A stretch of 64,000 nt of DNA from Melioribacteraceae bacterium. Lineage in GTDB: Bacteria > Bacteroidota > Ignavibacteria > Ignavibacteriales > Melioribacteraceae. A model generated the notes under the pieces. That model ran no database searches and was not told the DNA's origin. It was given only the letters and a program-made list of their open reading frames with translations. Of the stretch, positions 18,153 through 27,282 are shown one piece after another (within the stretch, counting starts at the first letter, position 1; every line of letters starts with the position of its first letter). The DNA is taken from contig JALVFE010000035.1 of assembly GCA_027030245.1 (NCBI GenBank), positions 1 through 64,000 of the forward strand, in the 5' to 3' direction. The translations under genes and the position numbers were made by a program.

Positions 18153-19571
18153 ATGAAATTATTAATAATATTGTTTTTAAGTTCTATGATTACTTTTTCA
18201 CAAAACATACCGGATAATCTCCGGAATTTGATCAACAAAGGAGAATTTATCACCGCTGAGAAAATTATAGATTCTCTTTTAACCTCCGGCTCAATATCCG
18301 AAAAGCAAAAACTGAATTTAATTTTCGAAAAAGAAAGAATGGAAAGAATAAAAAAGGATTTCCGTTTATCCGGTAAAGACATATTAGACTACATTAAAAA
18401 ATTCATTCCCGGAGCAAGCAAAGATGATATTTCCAAATGGGAAAAAGAAGGTTTTTTGGAATTCAGAATTATAGACGGCAAAAAGTTTTATTTTAACCGG
18501 GCTCACACTAATTTTTTTCTTTTGAATAAAAAAGCTGCCGCGATAAAAAAACAACACGAAGCAAAAAACAAAAGAGAAAATTTCCGGGAATTTCTGAAAC
18601 GTTACGTCAAAGGAATTGAAGGAAAAATAAAATCCGTCGGAGAAACACTAACGGATCCGGTTGAGATGAAACTTGATTATACACTTTCCGTAAATGCCGG
18701 TGCGGTTCCGCCGGGAGACATAATTAGGTGCTGGCTGCCGTTTCCGCGTGAAGGAAAAGAAAGGCAGACCGGTATAAATTTGATTTCCGCTAATAGTGAT
18801 GAATATATCGTTGCATCCAACCGGCACCAACAAAGAACAATTTATTTGGAGAAACCGGCTGAACAGAATAAACCGACGATATTCAACATTAAGTTCAAAG
18901 TTAAAACATTTGCACAAAAGTTTGTAATCAATCCCGAAACGATTAAACCTTATGATAAAACCACCGAAATTTATAAAAAATATACGGCAGAAAGATTTCC
19001 GCATATCTTGTTTACGGATAAAATTAAAAATTTATCTCAAAAAATCATCGGAAACGAAACAAATCCATACCTCAAAGCAAAGAAAATATTCACTTGGATT
19101 TCCGAAAATATACCTTGGGCAGGCGCCCGCGAATATTCTACAATACGGAATATATCGGATTACTGCATTACCAATAAGCACGGCGATTGCGGAATTAAAT
19201 CGATGCTTTTCATTACACTTTGCCGGTATAACGGCATTCCCGCCAAATGGCAAAGCGGCTGGATGCTGCATCCGGGTTTCGTCAATTTGCACGATTGGTC
19301 GGAAATTTATTTCGAAGGTATAGGATGGATTCCTGTAGATCAATCTTTCGGATTAATCGATTCCGAAAATGAGTTTATTAAATATTTTTATTTCGGTGGA
19401 ACAGATGCTTATCATTTAATAATCAACGATGATTTTTCTACACCCTTATTTCCGGCAAAAATTTTCCCCAGAAGCGAAACCGTCGATTTCCAACGCGGCG
19501 AAGTGGAATGGAAAGGTGGCAATTTATATTTCGATAAGTGGGACTATAACATGAAAGTGGAATATAATTAA
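18153..19571 (+). CDS. Exported transglutaminase-like protein
   Basis: A 472-residue protein with a signal peptide (MKLLIILFLSSMITFSQ). After a charged helical N-terminal region comes a beta-rich section. The transglutaminase/protease-like core follows: ISENIPWAGAREYSTI, the cysteine in HGDCGIKSM (about residue 345), the histidine in NLHDWSEIYF (about 380) and the aspartate in GWIPVDQSFG (about 396), so the Cys-His-Asp triad is complete. Bacterial members are usually proteases, amidases or cross-linking enzymes; the substrate is unknown. There is no T9SS domain, so it probably stays in the periplasm. It is likely co-transcribed with the M23 peptidase gene. Confidence 0.82.
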   Translation: MKLLIILFLSSMITFSQNIPDNLRNLINKGEFITAEKIIDSLLTSGSISEKQKLNLIFEKERMERIKKDFRLSGKDILDYIKKFIPGASKDDISKWEKEGFLEFRIIDGKKFYFNRAHTNFFLLNKKAAAIKKQHEAKNKRENFREFLKRYVKGIEGKIKSVGETLTDPVEMKLDYTLSVNAGAVPPGDIIRCWLPFPREGKERQTGINLISANSDEYIVASNRHQQRTIYLEKPAEQNKPTIFNIKFKVKTFAQKFVINPETIKPYDKTTEIYKKYTAERFPHILFTDKIKNLSQKIIGNETNPYLKAKKIFTWISENIPWAGAREYSTIRNISDYCITNKHGDCGIKSMLFITLCRYNGIPAKWQSGWMLHPGFVNLHDWSEIYFEGIGWIPVDQSFGLIDSENEFIKYFYFGGTDAYHLIINDDFSTPLFPAKIFPRSETVDFQRGEVEWKGGNLYFDKWDYNMKVEYN

Positions 19572-19575
19572 GAAA

Positions 19576-19694
19576 GGGGCTGTCTCAAAAGTGTCATGCT
19601 GTCCCCGACAGACGGATTGTTTCAGCATCTAAAACTTCGAAAATAGATCCCGAAACAAGTTCGGGATGACGATTTTAAGTTTTGAAACAGCCCC
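19576..19694. mobile_element. MITE-like palindromic repeat
   Basis: A 119-bp non-coding element. Its ends, GGGGCTGTCTCAAAA and TTTTGAAACAGCCCC, are near-perfect inverted repeats. Inside is a second palindrome, TCCCGAA-ACAAG-TTCGGGA (19648-19666). An internal segment around ACGGATTGTTTCAGCATCTAAAA recurs in altered form at about 39882-39900. It fills the gap between converging genes and could also work as a terminator. No transposase is encoded, so any movement would be in trans. Confidence 0.7.
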
Positions 19695-19715
19695 AAAAAT
19701 CAGCCGATGACCGGT

Positions 19716-20996
19716 TTATTTCATCAACAACATCTTTTTAGTAATCCGAACTTTCGGCGTTCTTAATTCGTAAATATACATTCCGGAAGTCAAACCGTTT
19801 GCGTTAAAATTAACGCTGAATTCTCCGGCGCTTAAATCATCGTTTAACAATGTAGCGATTTCCTTACCAAGAATATCATAAACCTTAACCGTAACATGCG
19901 TTGCTTCGGGAATACCGAAAGTAATTACGGTCGAAGGGTTAAACGGATTCGGGTAGTTTTGTTTTAGTGTATATTTATCGGGAATTGTATTCCCCATCTC
20001 AACAAATCCTGTACCGACTTTAACAAATTTTTCCATTCTTGGAGTGGAAGTTGTAAATGTTCCGGCATAAGCTATTTTTCCGTCGGGACTAAAATCAAGA
20101 CCGCGCGGATATTCGGTTTCGTCGGTTGCGGGAGTCCATTGGAAACTGTCAACAATTTCTTTCGAAGTAACATCGAATGCGTACCAAGTTAAGTGTGAAT
20201 ATGGTCCACCGCCTCTAACATCGTTGGATACCCAAAGCATACTGTCTGCCGGGTTCCAAGCAGATGATTCGATTGACATCCCGATTAAAGCCGAGTCGGT
20301 AATCGCAAATTCGGAGAAAACATTATCTCTTGTGTAGATATACATTTTCTTGGCGGTAAACGGCATCCAATAAAGTGTTTTACCGTCTGCCGAAACTTCG
20401 AGTGTTCTACCGATTGCCGGAGGTCCGACAGTCGCATTTCCCAAGAAACTAAGATCGGGACTCAACATAACAATTGCGGTGGTTCCCCCCCCAACAACGG
20501 GACCGACATAAATAACGCCGCTTGCATCCACTGCGGGCGAAGTAGGTGATGAGCCTAATTCATTCTCAAAGTCGTGACGAGCAATTCCTTGACCGGTTTT
20601 ATAGTCAATCTTAAATATTTTACTGGAACTGGATTGAACGTAGAGAATGTTTCCTTCATTATCTACCCCGAGACCGCGGCAGTTACCGTTAAGTGTATCT
20701 ACAACTAATCCGCTCGAAGTGGAAACTGTAGTGATTGGGGAAAAATCAGCTTCTGTTCCGTCGGGATTAAATACTAATATTCCCGAAGTCATGATTGTAT
20801 CGCCTTCTTGCGGTACCCATGGAACATCTTTAAAATAACTTGCCACCCAAATTTTGCCGTCGGGGTCAACAGCAATTCCGTGCGTTCCGCCGATATAAGA
20901 AGTATCCGGCCATGGTCCTTGGTTATCCCATTGAGCAAATGTTAAACCTGCCGAAAAAAGCAGCAGTGTTAAAACAGTTAGAAATTTTTTATACAT
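19716..20996 (-). CDS. T9SS-secreted NHL/beta-propeller-like protein
   Basis: A 426-residue secreted protein with a signal peptide (ends LTFAQ). Repeated blades have the pattern HGIAVDPDGKIWVAS, RGLGVDNEGNILYVQ, TLEVSADGKTLYWMP and RGLDFSPDGKIAYAG, resembling NHL/SMP-30-like propellers. The C-terminal type A sorting domain starts at NYPNPFNPSTVITF and ends KKMLLMK. It has no catalytic signature; binding or adhesion is plausible. It is a paralogue of the protein at 23540-24901 (shared FKIDYKTGQG / YRIDYKTGQG) and lies 42 bases after the GHL10 gene in the same direction. Confidence 0.75.
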   Translation of the reverse strand: MYKKFLTVLTLLLFSAGLTFAQWDNQGPWPDTSYIGGTHGIAVDPDGKIWVASYFKDVPWVPQEGDTIMTSGILVFNPDGTEADFSPITTVSTSSGLVVDTLNGNCRGLGVDNEGNILYVQSSSSKIFKIDYKTGQGIARHDFENELGSSPTSPAVDASGVIYVGPVVGGGTTAIVMLSPDLSFLGNATVGPPAIGRTLEVSADGKTLYWMPFTAKKMYIYTRDNVFSEFAITDSALIGMSIESSAWNPADSMLWVSNDVRGGGPYSHLTWYAFDVTSKEIVDSFQWTPATDETEYPRGLDFSPDGKIAYAGTFTTSTPRMEKFVKVGTGFVEMGNTIPDKYTLKQNYPNPFNPSTVITFGIPEATHVTVKVYDILGKEIATLLNDDLSAGEFSVNFNANGLTSGMYIYELRTPKVRITKKMLLMK

Positions 20997-21038
20997 GGTG
21001 CCTCCGTGTTTTGTTAGTAGTAATTAACCGTTTATTTG

Positions 21039-23474
21039 TTACTTAAGCAGTAACATTTTTTTACTTAATCTTTTGCTTCCAACTTCCAATACATAGATGT
21101 AGATTCCCGCAGATAAATTACTTGCGTCGAATTTCACCTCGTAATTACCAGGTGATTGATATTGTTTTACAAGGGTTGTAACTACTCTTCCCAGCACATC
21201 ATAAACTTTCAGAATCACGAGCCCCTCTTCAATTCTCACCTTTCCCGCCTCGGCGGACAAGCCCAAAGGGGATGAAGCTGGGACTGAATATTTAATTGTC
21301 GTTACTGGGTTAAACGGATTAGGGTAATTTTGTTCAAGAGTTAAGCTTACCGGTAAATTTTCATTTGATTTGATTCCTACAATCTCTTCTGTTTGAAACT
21401 TGAATAATTCCGACCAACCGCTAAATCCGAATTCATTAATTGCACCGACTTGCCAAGAATAAATCGTTTTACTTTCAAGAGAGTCCATAATCAAAGTTGT
21501 ATCGGTAAGCGTAGTATCCAATATTATATTCGAAGGAACAATCGTTAAACCTTTTGAAATTTGGAACCGGTAAGAATCCGCCGTTGGGGAAGTGCTCCAA
21601 TAAAACGCAGGCGTCACGGAAACATCGACCATAAAATTCGCCGGTTCAAGCGGTTCTGGCGGCAAGGGGAATCCCGTAGTAAAAGACCTTGTTTCGGAAA
21701 ATTCACTTTCACCTAAAACATTTCCGGCTGCTACGCGCCAAAAATATTTCGTTTGTCCTTGCAATCCGGTTACGTTCATAAATGTATCCGTAATCGAATC
21801 GAACTCAAAATCTACAGCGGCAAATAACGAATCGGTAGAAATTTGCAAAATATTATAACTCGAATGAGCCGAATTGTTCCAAACAAAAAGAGCCGTATCG
21901 GGAATATTTATAGCATTATCAACAGGGGAATATAAAACCGGGGTCACGGGTAATTGGAGGTCAGCATAAACGATATTGCTTATACCGCTTTCATTAAAGT
22001 TTCTGTCCAATGCGGTAACAACGAAATAAAGTTTATTTCCGGAAATATCTTTTGTAGTGATTTCGTAATAATTATTTGAAGTAACCGTTAGAATGTTAGC
22101 AGGATTGTTCAAGTCGTTTTCTTGTATCGTGGAACTCGGGAAATGATAAACGGCATACATAAATGCAGAATCGCCGTCTGTAGCTAATGCCGGCGGTTGC
22201 CATGTTAAACCATCTCCCCTTTTAACAATCATCTCACCGAACCGGAAATTCTGCACTATATTTGGTTGAAGGGTATCTTTCCAATTCATACGGGGCGGGA
22301 ATGCTTTATATTTAAAATATCTTTGTGTCAACGAATCGGTAACACCGTTCGGATTTGAATACAAATTTTGTGCACGGAACAGAATGTTGCCGTAGCAGTT
22401 CTCGGTTGAACGGTTCAATCTTATTTGACTCGGAATTTCCCCCGGCGACCAATCGTCTGCCCGGTACAAAGCTTGTCCCGAATACAAGTGCCTTCCGTTT
22501 ACTTTGGAAGCCCACCACGGCAATAACTTACCGTAATCTTGCCCTCCGCCGAAAGGCCAATATAATTGTGGCGCTAAATAATCGATAATTTGTTCATTCA
22601 TCCAGGAAACGGCATCGCAATAAATTTCGCTGTAAGCATCCAACCCGACAATACCTTGAGGCACTCCGCTCTTCCAAATACCGAAAGGACTTATACCGAA
22701 CTTCACATACGGTTTAACGGCAAGAATGGAATCTTGAACCATCCGGATCAATTCGTTTACGTTGTCCCTCCGCCAATCTTCAATATTTGTAAATCCACGG
22801 GGATATTGATTAAAAGTAGCTTGATCGTCTGCATTAGTAATATTGTTCGGTGGATAGGGATAGAAATAATCATCGAAATGCACACCGTCGATATCATAAC
22901 GTCTAACGACATCCATAATCACCGAAGTTACGTAAGAACGTACTTGCGGCAAACCGGGATTTAAAATTTTCAAATCACCTTTTCTTATTATCCAATCGGG
23001 ATGTAAAACACTTACATGATTCGACGCTTGTATGTAGTCGCCGACCTGACGTACAGCTCTGTAAGGATTGAACCAAGCATGTAATTCCAAACCCCTTTTA
23101 TGAGCCTCTTCGATTGCAAACCGGAGGGGATCATAAAACGGTTCCGGAGCTTTACCTTGTTTTCCCGTTAACCAATAAGACCACGGTTCTATACTGGAAT
23201 TATACATGGCATCGCATTCGGAACGTACTTGGAAAATTACCGCATTGATATTTGTGTTTGCTATTTTATCAAACAAATTTTTCAAAGATTCCTTTTGTTC
23301 TTCAACCGAAAGATTTCTCGAAGTAGGCCAATCCAAATTAACAACCGTGGCAACCCAAACTCCGCGAAATTCCCTCTTAGGATAATCTTGAGAATAAATA
23401 AAATGATTATTTAAGAAAAAATTGGCAATAACCAGTAAAAAGGAAATATTCTTAGTTCTAAAAAGTAAATTCAT
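21039..23474 (-). CDS. GHL10-type glycoside-hydrolase-like protein with FN3 and T9SS domains
   Basis: An 811-residue secreted protein. The signal peptide ends near HFIYSQ. A glycosyl-hydrolase-like 10 (DUF187) TIM-barrel domain spans about residues 30-400, with REFRGVWVATVVNLDWP at its start, ELHAWFNPYRA and DGVHFDDYFYPYPP as the acidic active-site-like strand. Two FN3-like domains (about 520-610 and 612-705) are followed by a type A sorting domain (NYPNPFNPVTTIKYS to KKMLLLK). Homologues are linked to cell-wall or exopolysaccharide processing; the substrate is unproven. The sorting domain contains an extra palindrome-encoded loop (21221-21284) at the same place as the insertion in the M23 protein. 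Confidence 0.8.
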   Translation of the reverse strand: MNLLFRTKNISFLLVIANFFLNNHFIYSQDYPKREFRGVWVATVVNLDWPTSRNLSVEEQKESLKNLFDKIANTNINAVIFQVRSECDAMYNSSIEPWSYWLTGKQGKAPEPFYDPLRFAIEEAHKRGLELHAWFNPYRAVRQVGDYIQASNHVSVLHPDWIIRKGDLKILNPGLPQVRSYVTSVIMDVVRRYDIDGVHFDDYFYPYPPNNITNADDQATFNQYPRGFTNIEDWRRDNVNELIRMVQDSILAVKPYVKFGISPFGIWKSGVPQGIVGLDAYSEIYCDAVSWMNEQIIDYLAPQLYWPFGGGQDYGKLLPWWASKVNGRHLYSGQALYRADDWSPGEIPSQIRLNRSTENCYGNILFRAQNLYSNPNGVTDSLTQRYFKYKAFPPRMNWKDTLQPNIVQNFRFGEMIVKRGDGLTWQPPALATDGDSAFMYAVYHFPSSTIQENDLNNPANILTVTSNNYYEITTKDISGNKLYFVVTALDRNFNESGISNIVYADLQLPVTPVLYSPVDNAINIPDTALFVWNNSAHSSYNILQISTDSLFAAVDFEFDSITDTFMNVTGLQGQTKYFWRVAAGNVLGESEFSETRSFTTGFPLPPEPLEPANFMVDVSVTPAFYWSTSPTADSYRFQISKGLTIVPSNIILDTTLTDTTLIMDSLESKTIYSWQVGAINEFGFSGWSELFKFQTEEIVGIKSNENLPVSLTLEQNYPNPFNPVTTIKYSVPASSPLGLSAEAGKVRIEEGLVILKVYDVLGRVVTTLVKQYQSPGNYEVKFDASNLSAGIYIYVLEVGSKRLSKKMLLLK
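21221..21284. repeat. Palindrome-containing in-frame insertion in a sorting domain
   Basis: A GC-rich stretch with the palindrome CCGCCTCGGCGG (21245-21256), flanked by CCTTT...AAAGG arms, inside the T9SS domain of the GHL10 protein. It encodes roughly PASSPLGLSAEAGKVRIEEG between KYSV and VILKVYD, where related domains have only 3-5 residues. The boundaries are approximate. It shares CCCAAAGG-GATG with the insert in the tRNA-Ser partial copy. Confidence 0.65.
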
Positions 23475-23492
23475 ATTATTTTATATTAATAA

Positions 23493-23521
23493 AAAAAGCC
23501 GGCTTATTCAACCGGCTTTTT
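23493..23521 (-). terminator. Terminator of the first receptor operon
   Basis: Stem AAAAAGCCGG/CCGGCTTTTT with loop CTTATTCAA. It reads as a Rho-independent terminator on the minus strand, 19 bases past the stop of the propeller gene at 23540, and lies just before the GHL10 gene start. Confidence 0.85.
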
Positions 23522-23539
23522 ATGATATGAGAAATATTC

Positions 23540-24901
23540 TTATTTCATTAACATCATTTTCTTTGATGCTACGAAATTACCGCTTTTAAGAGTGTACATG
23601 TAAACACCGCTCGAAAGTTTCGAAGCATCGAACGTTACTCTGTAGCTGCCGGCTTGCTTGGATTCGTTTACAAGCGTTGCAACTTCCCTACCCAGCATAT
23701 CGTATATTTTCAGTGTAACTTCTCCGCTTTCGGGGATGCTGAAATTAATAACGGTTGTCGGGTTAAACGGATTAGGATAGTTTTGACTTAGCTCGTATTT
23801 AGTCGGGATTCCTTCTCCGGTTTCTTCGATTCCCGTTGCCACTCTTTTCCAAACACCTACAATATTATAATCGTAGTCGGCCAAATACATTGTTTTACCG
23901 TCGCTAGTCCAAGCGGCACCGCGGGGACTGTAAAGACCGCCTGCTGAGGAATCTCCCAACGGAATTCCTACGCTATCGACTTGTTGTTTTGTAGCAACAT
24001 CAAATACATAGCACATTCCGCCTTTTATACCCGAATACTCCGGCCTTAAATTACCTGCCCAGAGGTATCCTTCGGGACCCCAATCCAAGCTGCTAGACCA
24101 TAATTTAACTTCCGGGATTGTGGTATCGCCAACCGGATCATAAACATTATACCAGTTACCGAAAGTATCAATAGCGGCAAATGGTGTAATACCCGGTAAA
24201 TCACTGTGCCAATGTTCAATACCGAAACCGTTCCAAGTAGAACCTACATAAAGGTCTTTACCGTCACCGGAAATTGCCATGGTTCTGTTAATGTGTCCAA
24301 GCGTATCAATAGCATTTCCAATATAATTAAAATCATTGTCTAACATCATAACAGGTCTGGCGGCGCTGAGAACATACCCTACATAAATTTTACCGTCAAC
24401 GGATTGAACCGCCTCGGTCATCGAAGATACATCGTCTGGGGTGTATTTGTTCAAGCCTTGTCCCGTTTTATAATCGATTCTGTAAACGGTAGAATAGGAA
24501 GTGTAAAGGATGTTACCATCGTTATCTACACTAATACCTTTACCGCTACCTGTTGCTGGTGTTACGCCCAACGTATCAACCGTACCATCAGGCATTTCGA
24601 TAAATCTAATCGGCGAAAAGGAAACATGTTCGCCTGTTGCAGGATCTAAAACATAAATGGGTCTAAGATTTAAAGTATCACCGTTAGGTGTAAAAAGTGT
24701 ATCTTGAGCCAAATTGCCGTGAAGCGCAATCCAAACTTTCCCGTCCGGATCGACAGCCACACCGTGAACACCCCATAAATCGTCCTGAGGTAAATGCGCA
24801 TCAAAAAGTAAATGATCGAATTGCCATTTGTCCGATGGTTGCCCAAAAGACAAAGACGTTACAATTAACGAAGTGAAAAGAAAGAATAAAAGTTTTTTCA
24901 T
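23540..24901 (-). CDS. T9SS-secreted propeller protein
   Basis: A 453-residue secreted protein with a signal peptide (ends LSFGQ). Propeller-like blades include HGVAVDPDGKVWIALH, KGISVDNDGNILYTS, TMAISGDGKDLYVGS and RGAAWTSDGKTMYLAD. The type A sorting domain runs from NYPNPFNPTTVINF to KKMMLMK. It is the last gene of the five-gene receptor operon (32541 down to 23540) and is followed by a terminator. As the surface-exported product, it is a plausible ligand-binding or anchoring partner of the operon's TonB receptor, but no enzyme motif is visible. It is a paralogue of 19716-20996. Confidence 0.75.
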   Translation of the reverse strand: MKKLLFFLFTSLIVTSLSFGQPSDKWQFDHLLFDAHLPQDDLWGVHGVAVDPDGKVWIALHGNLAQDTLFTPNGDTLNLRPIYVLDPATGEHVSFSPIRFIEMPDGTVDTLGVTPATGSGKGISVDNDGNILYTSYSTVYRIDYKTGQGLNKYTPDDVSSMTEAVQSVDGKIYVGYVLSAARPVMMLDNDFNYIGNAIDTLGHINRTMAISGDGKDLYVGSTWNGFGIEHWHSDLPGITPFAAIDTFGNWYNVYDPVGDTTIPEVKLWSSSLDWGPEGYLWAGNLRPEYSGIKGGMCYVFDVATKQQVDSVGIPLGDSSAGGLYSPRGAAWTSDGKTMYLADYDYNIVGVWKRVATGIEETGEGIPTKYELSQNYPNPFNPTTVINFSIPESGEVTLKIYDMLGREVATLVNESKQAGSYRVTFDASKLSSGVYMYTLKSGNFVASKKMMLMK

Positions 24902-24934
24902 AAGTACTTCTCCTTATTATTAATTACTAGTGAT

Positions 24935-26197
24935 TTATTTTCTACCGAAATATGGTGCTCCGTTTTTGAGCATATTCAATTTAATAATTTTTCTATTTTC
25001 GGGATCGTCATCTTTTCTATTAACGTAAAGGAAATTCGAATTGCCCCATGTCATATAGAAAGATACCGGTTCGATCACACCCGGATACAATGCTGAAAAA
25101 TCACCGGAAGGACTAACAGCCACAATCGCCTCGGGTGCATCGGTGCCGATATATAAAGTTCCATCTTCACTGAAAGTCATTGATAAAATTTCATAACCGG
25201 TAAAATTAGCCGCAAAATCGAAAACAACTTCGGGCGTTCCAAGGTCACCGTCAGCGGAAGTTATTTCGCTTCTCCAAACACCTGTTGCGGGCTGATTAAC
25301 ATCGGATCCGTCATAGGTACCGCCGAAATATACATAGTTGTTATAAACCCTTAATGCGGTAATGGAAATATCGGGAAGGTCTAAAACAGTTTTAACCGAT
25401 TTATCCAATTTTACGCGGTAAATGGCATTCCCGCCGCCGCCGCAATATATATTTTCGTTTTGATCGAAATCCAAATCGTATGCAAAACCGGGGAGAATGG
25501 CAAACACTTCATCGTTTCCGCCGCCGGCCGGAATTCTGAAAATTCCTTGGAGAACGTTTAGATAAAAAATATCCCCGTTCGGTCCTACTTTCATTCCGGA
25601 GGCTTTATCCACAGTAATGTCGGCATAATCTATTCTTTCACCGCTTTGGGTAATTTTAATTACTTTTCTTCCTTTCAAAGCCGCATAAATATTTTCTTCC
25701 AAATCGCAAGCAATTGCATAAGCATCGTCAAACTTACCGAATTTGAAAAATTCCATCGCCGCTTCATTCATTTTATACGGGAACCATTCGGCAAATAACA
25801 AAGCACCTTTCACATTAACGCGTATCTTTACCGAATCGCCGGGTACGTTCGGTGCTTTAACCGTAAGCAAAGTGGGCGTAGCGGAAAATACTTGTGCTTT
25901 GGTTCCGTTAAAGAAAACCCTGTTTTCTTCGATAACCGGTGAGAAATTTTTCCCGATTATTTGCAGAGTATCGATACCGGCAAGAGCAGAATCGGGGACA
26001 ACCGAAGTAATTACCGGATCGGGTTTATACTGTTCGTTCGGATTGTAAATGCTATCGGGATAATCGTTCGCACAGCCATTTAACAAAGCGAGAAATAATA
26101 CAATACCCGCAATCATAAACCCCGCATTACTTTTAAGTACTACGTAAAAATTTAATCCGAATAATTGTGAAAGTCTTTTCATTTTATTTACCGACAT
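24935..26197 (-). CDS. IPT/TIG-domain lipoprotein with NHL-like repeats
   Basis: A 420-residue predicted lipoprotein: hydrophobic stretch followed by LALLNGC, with the Cys as the likely lipidation site. An IPT/TIG immunoglobulin-like domain comes next (PVITSVVPDSALAGIDTLQI through PGDSVKIRVNV). Then come propeller-like repeats (AIACDLEENIYAAL, GMKVGPNGDIFYLN, DLDFDQNENIYCG). Similar TIG-plus-NHL lipoproteins accompany TonB receptors in Bacteroidota and can bind glycans, which supports a surface-binding role here. The start is uncertain; in-frame ATGs at 26182 and 26116 are also possible, the latter giving a compact lipoprotein signal. It lies 33 bases before the propeller gene. Confidence 0.72.
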   Translation of the reverse strand: MSVNKMKRLSQLFGLNFYVVLKSNAGFMIAGIVLFLALLNGCANDYPDSIYNPNEQYKPDPVITSVVPDSALAGIDTLQIIGKNFSPVIEENRVFFNGTKAQVFSATPTLLTVKAPNVPGDSVKIRVNVKGALLFAEWFPYKMNEAAMEFFKFGKFDDAYAIACDLEENIYAALKGRKVIKITQSGERIDYADITVDKASGMKVGPNGDIFYLNVLQGIFRIPAGGGNDEVFAILPGFAYDLDFDQNENIYCGGGGNAIYRVKLDKSVKTVLDLPDISITALRVYNNYVYFGGTYDGSDVNQPATGVWRSEITSADGDLGTPEVVFDFAANFTGYEILSMTFSEDGTLYIGTDAPEAIVAVSPSGDFSALYPGVIEPVSFYMTWGNSNFLYVNRKDDDPENRKIIKLNMLKNGAPYFGRK

Positions 26198-26217
26198 TTT
26201 TTTTAAAATTTAATATT

Positions 26218-27252
26218 TTAATATGCAAAACCCACCGAGAATCTATGAACATTATTGAAAACGTCAAACGGTGTAAACGCATAATCGAATTGGAAACCGA
26301 ATGTTCGGACTCCGAAACCTACCGAATAGCTAAATAAATCCTGACCTGTTACATAACCGCCGCGTATTGCAAACATATTCATAAAAGTATATTCCCCGCC
26401 AATAGAAATATATTCCGCATGCGATCTCGGGTGAGCGGCATCAAACGAAATTACAAAAGAGTGGTTTTCTTCCATTTCCGGAAAGAAATCGATCATATTA
26501 AATGATATACCGATTTTAAAAGTAAGAGGCAACTGAAAACCTTCTCTTTCGAATTTTACTTCTTGAGAGAAATTTCTTATCGACATTCCGAATACCAAGC
26601 TTTTAAAACCCGTTTTATATAATGTTCCGAAATCGAATGCCAATACTCCCACTGCATAGTCTTGCTCTTCGGTACCAACAAGTTTATTGAAACCTTCATA
26701 AATGGGAACAATGCTGGTTCCGAGTTTTTGTTTTACATATTTAATTTGACCGCCTACGGAAAATTTATCGGAAAGCTCTTTTGCATAACCCAAACCTATA
26801 GCAAAAGCGCTCGGTTTAGCCCAATCGGCTCCGATATCCCGGTATCCGCTTTCATTGTCAGCAACTTGCGTCCAATAAAATTTACCGTAATCGATTGAGA
26901 GAAAGCTAAGACCGAAAACGCCGTATTTACCGTCTTCAAAATTTAAGGATAAACTGCCCGAATAATATTTAATATCTGCAATCCAGTTCATTTGGTTGAA
27001 TGCTACCCCAAACATAGAATTCATTCTGGCCAAACCCGCCGGGTTATAGAAGAGAGCTTCGGAATGTCCTTCGTATGTTGTGTAAGCTTCACCTAGAGCC
27101 GTTGCACGCGCCGACGTACCAACGCTTAAAAACTGGAATCCGGTCTGTGCCAGTTTTTCTTTATCCCCCTCTTCGTTTTGAGAATATAAATTCCCAAAAG
27201 CCCAAAAGATAAAGAATAAAAGAGACAAAGTATTTAATATTTTTTTATTCAT
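26218..27252 (-). CDS. PorV/PorQ-family outer-membrane protein (module 1)
   Basis: A 344-residue outer-membrane beta-barrel protein. The signal peptide ends near LYSQ, and the conserved PorV/PorQ N-terminus follows: GFQFLSVGTSARATALGEA and ALFYNPAGLARM. Alternating hydrophobic strands run to the terminal aromatic (RFSVGFAY). PorV is the T9SS protein that carries cargo sorting domains to the surface attachment machinery. This copy sits third in an operon with a TonB receptor and a secreted FlgD-like protein, unlike a single housekeeping porV. It is closely similar to the proteins at 32724-33719 and 48293-49324. Cargo specificity is inferred. Confidence 0.85.
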   Translation of the reverse strand: MNKKILNTLSLLFFIFWAFGNLYSQNEEGDKEKLAQTGFQFLSVGTSARATALGEAYTTYEGHSEALFYNPAGLARMNSMFGVAFNQMNWIADIKYYSGSLSLNFEDGKYGVFGLSFLSIDYGKFYWTQVADNESGYRDIGADWAKPSAFAIGLGYAKELSDKFSVGGQIKYVKQKLGTSIVPIYEGFNKLVGTEEQDYAVGVLAFDFGTLYKTGFKSLVFGMSIRNFSQEVKFEREGFQLPLTFKIGISFNMIDFFPEMEENHSFVISFDAAHPRSHAEYISIGGEYTFMNMFAIRGGYVTGQDLFSYSVGFGVRTFGFQFDYAFTPFDVFNNVHRFSVGFAY

Positions 27253-27282
27253 TTTAATCCCCTGAACAACATTCTCTCAAAA

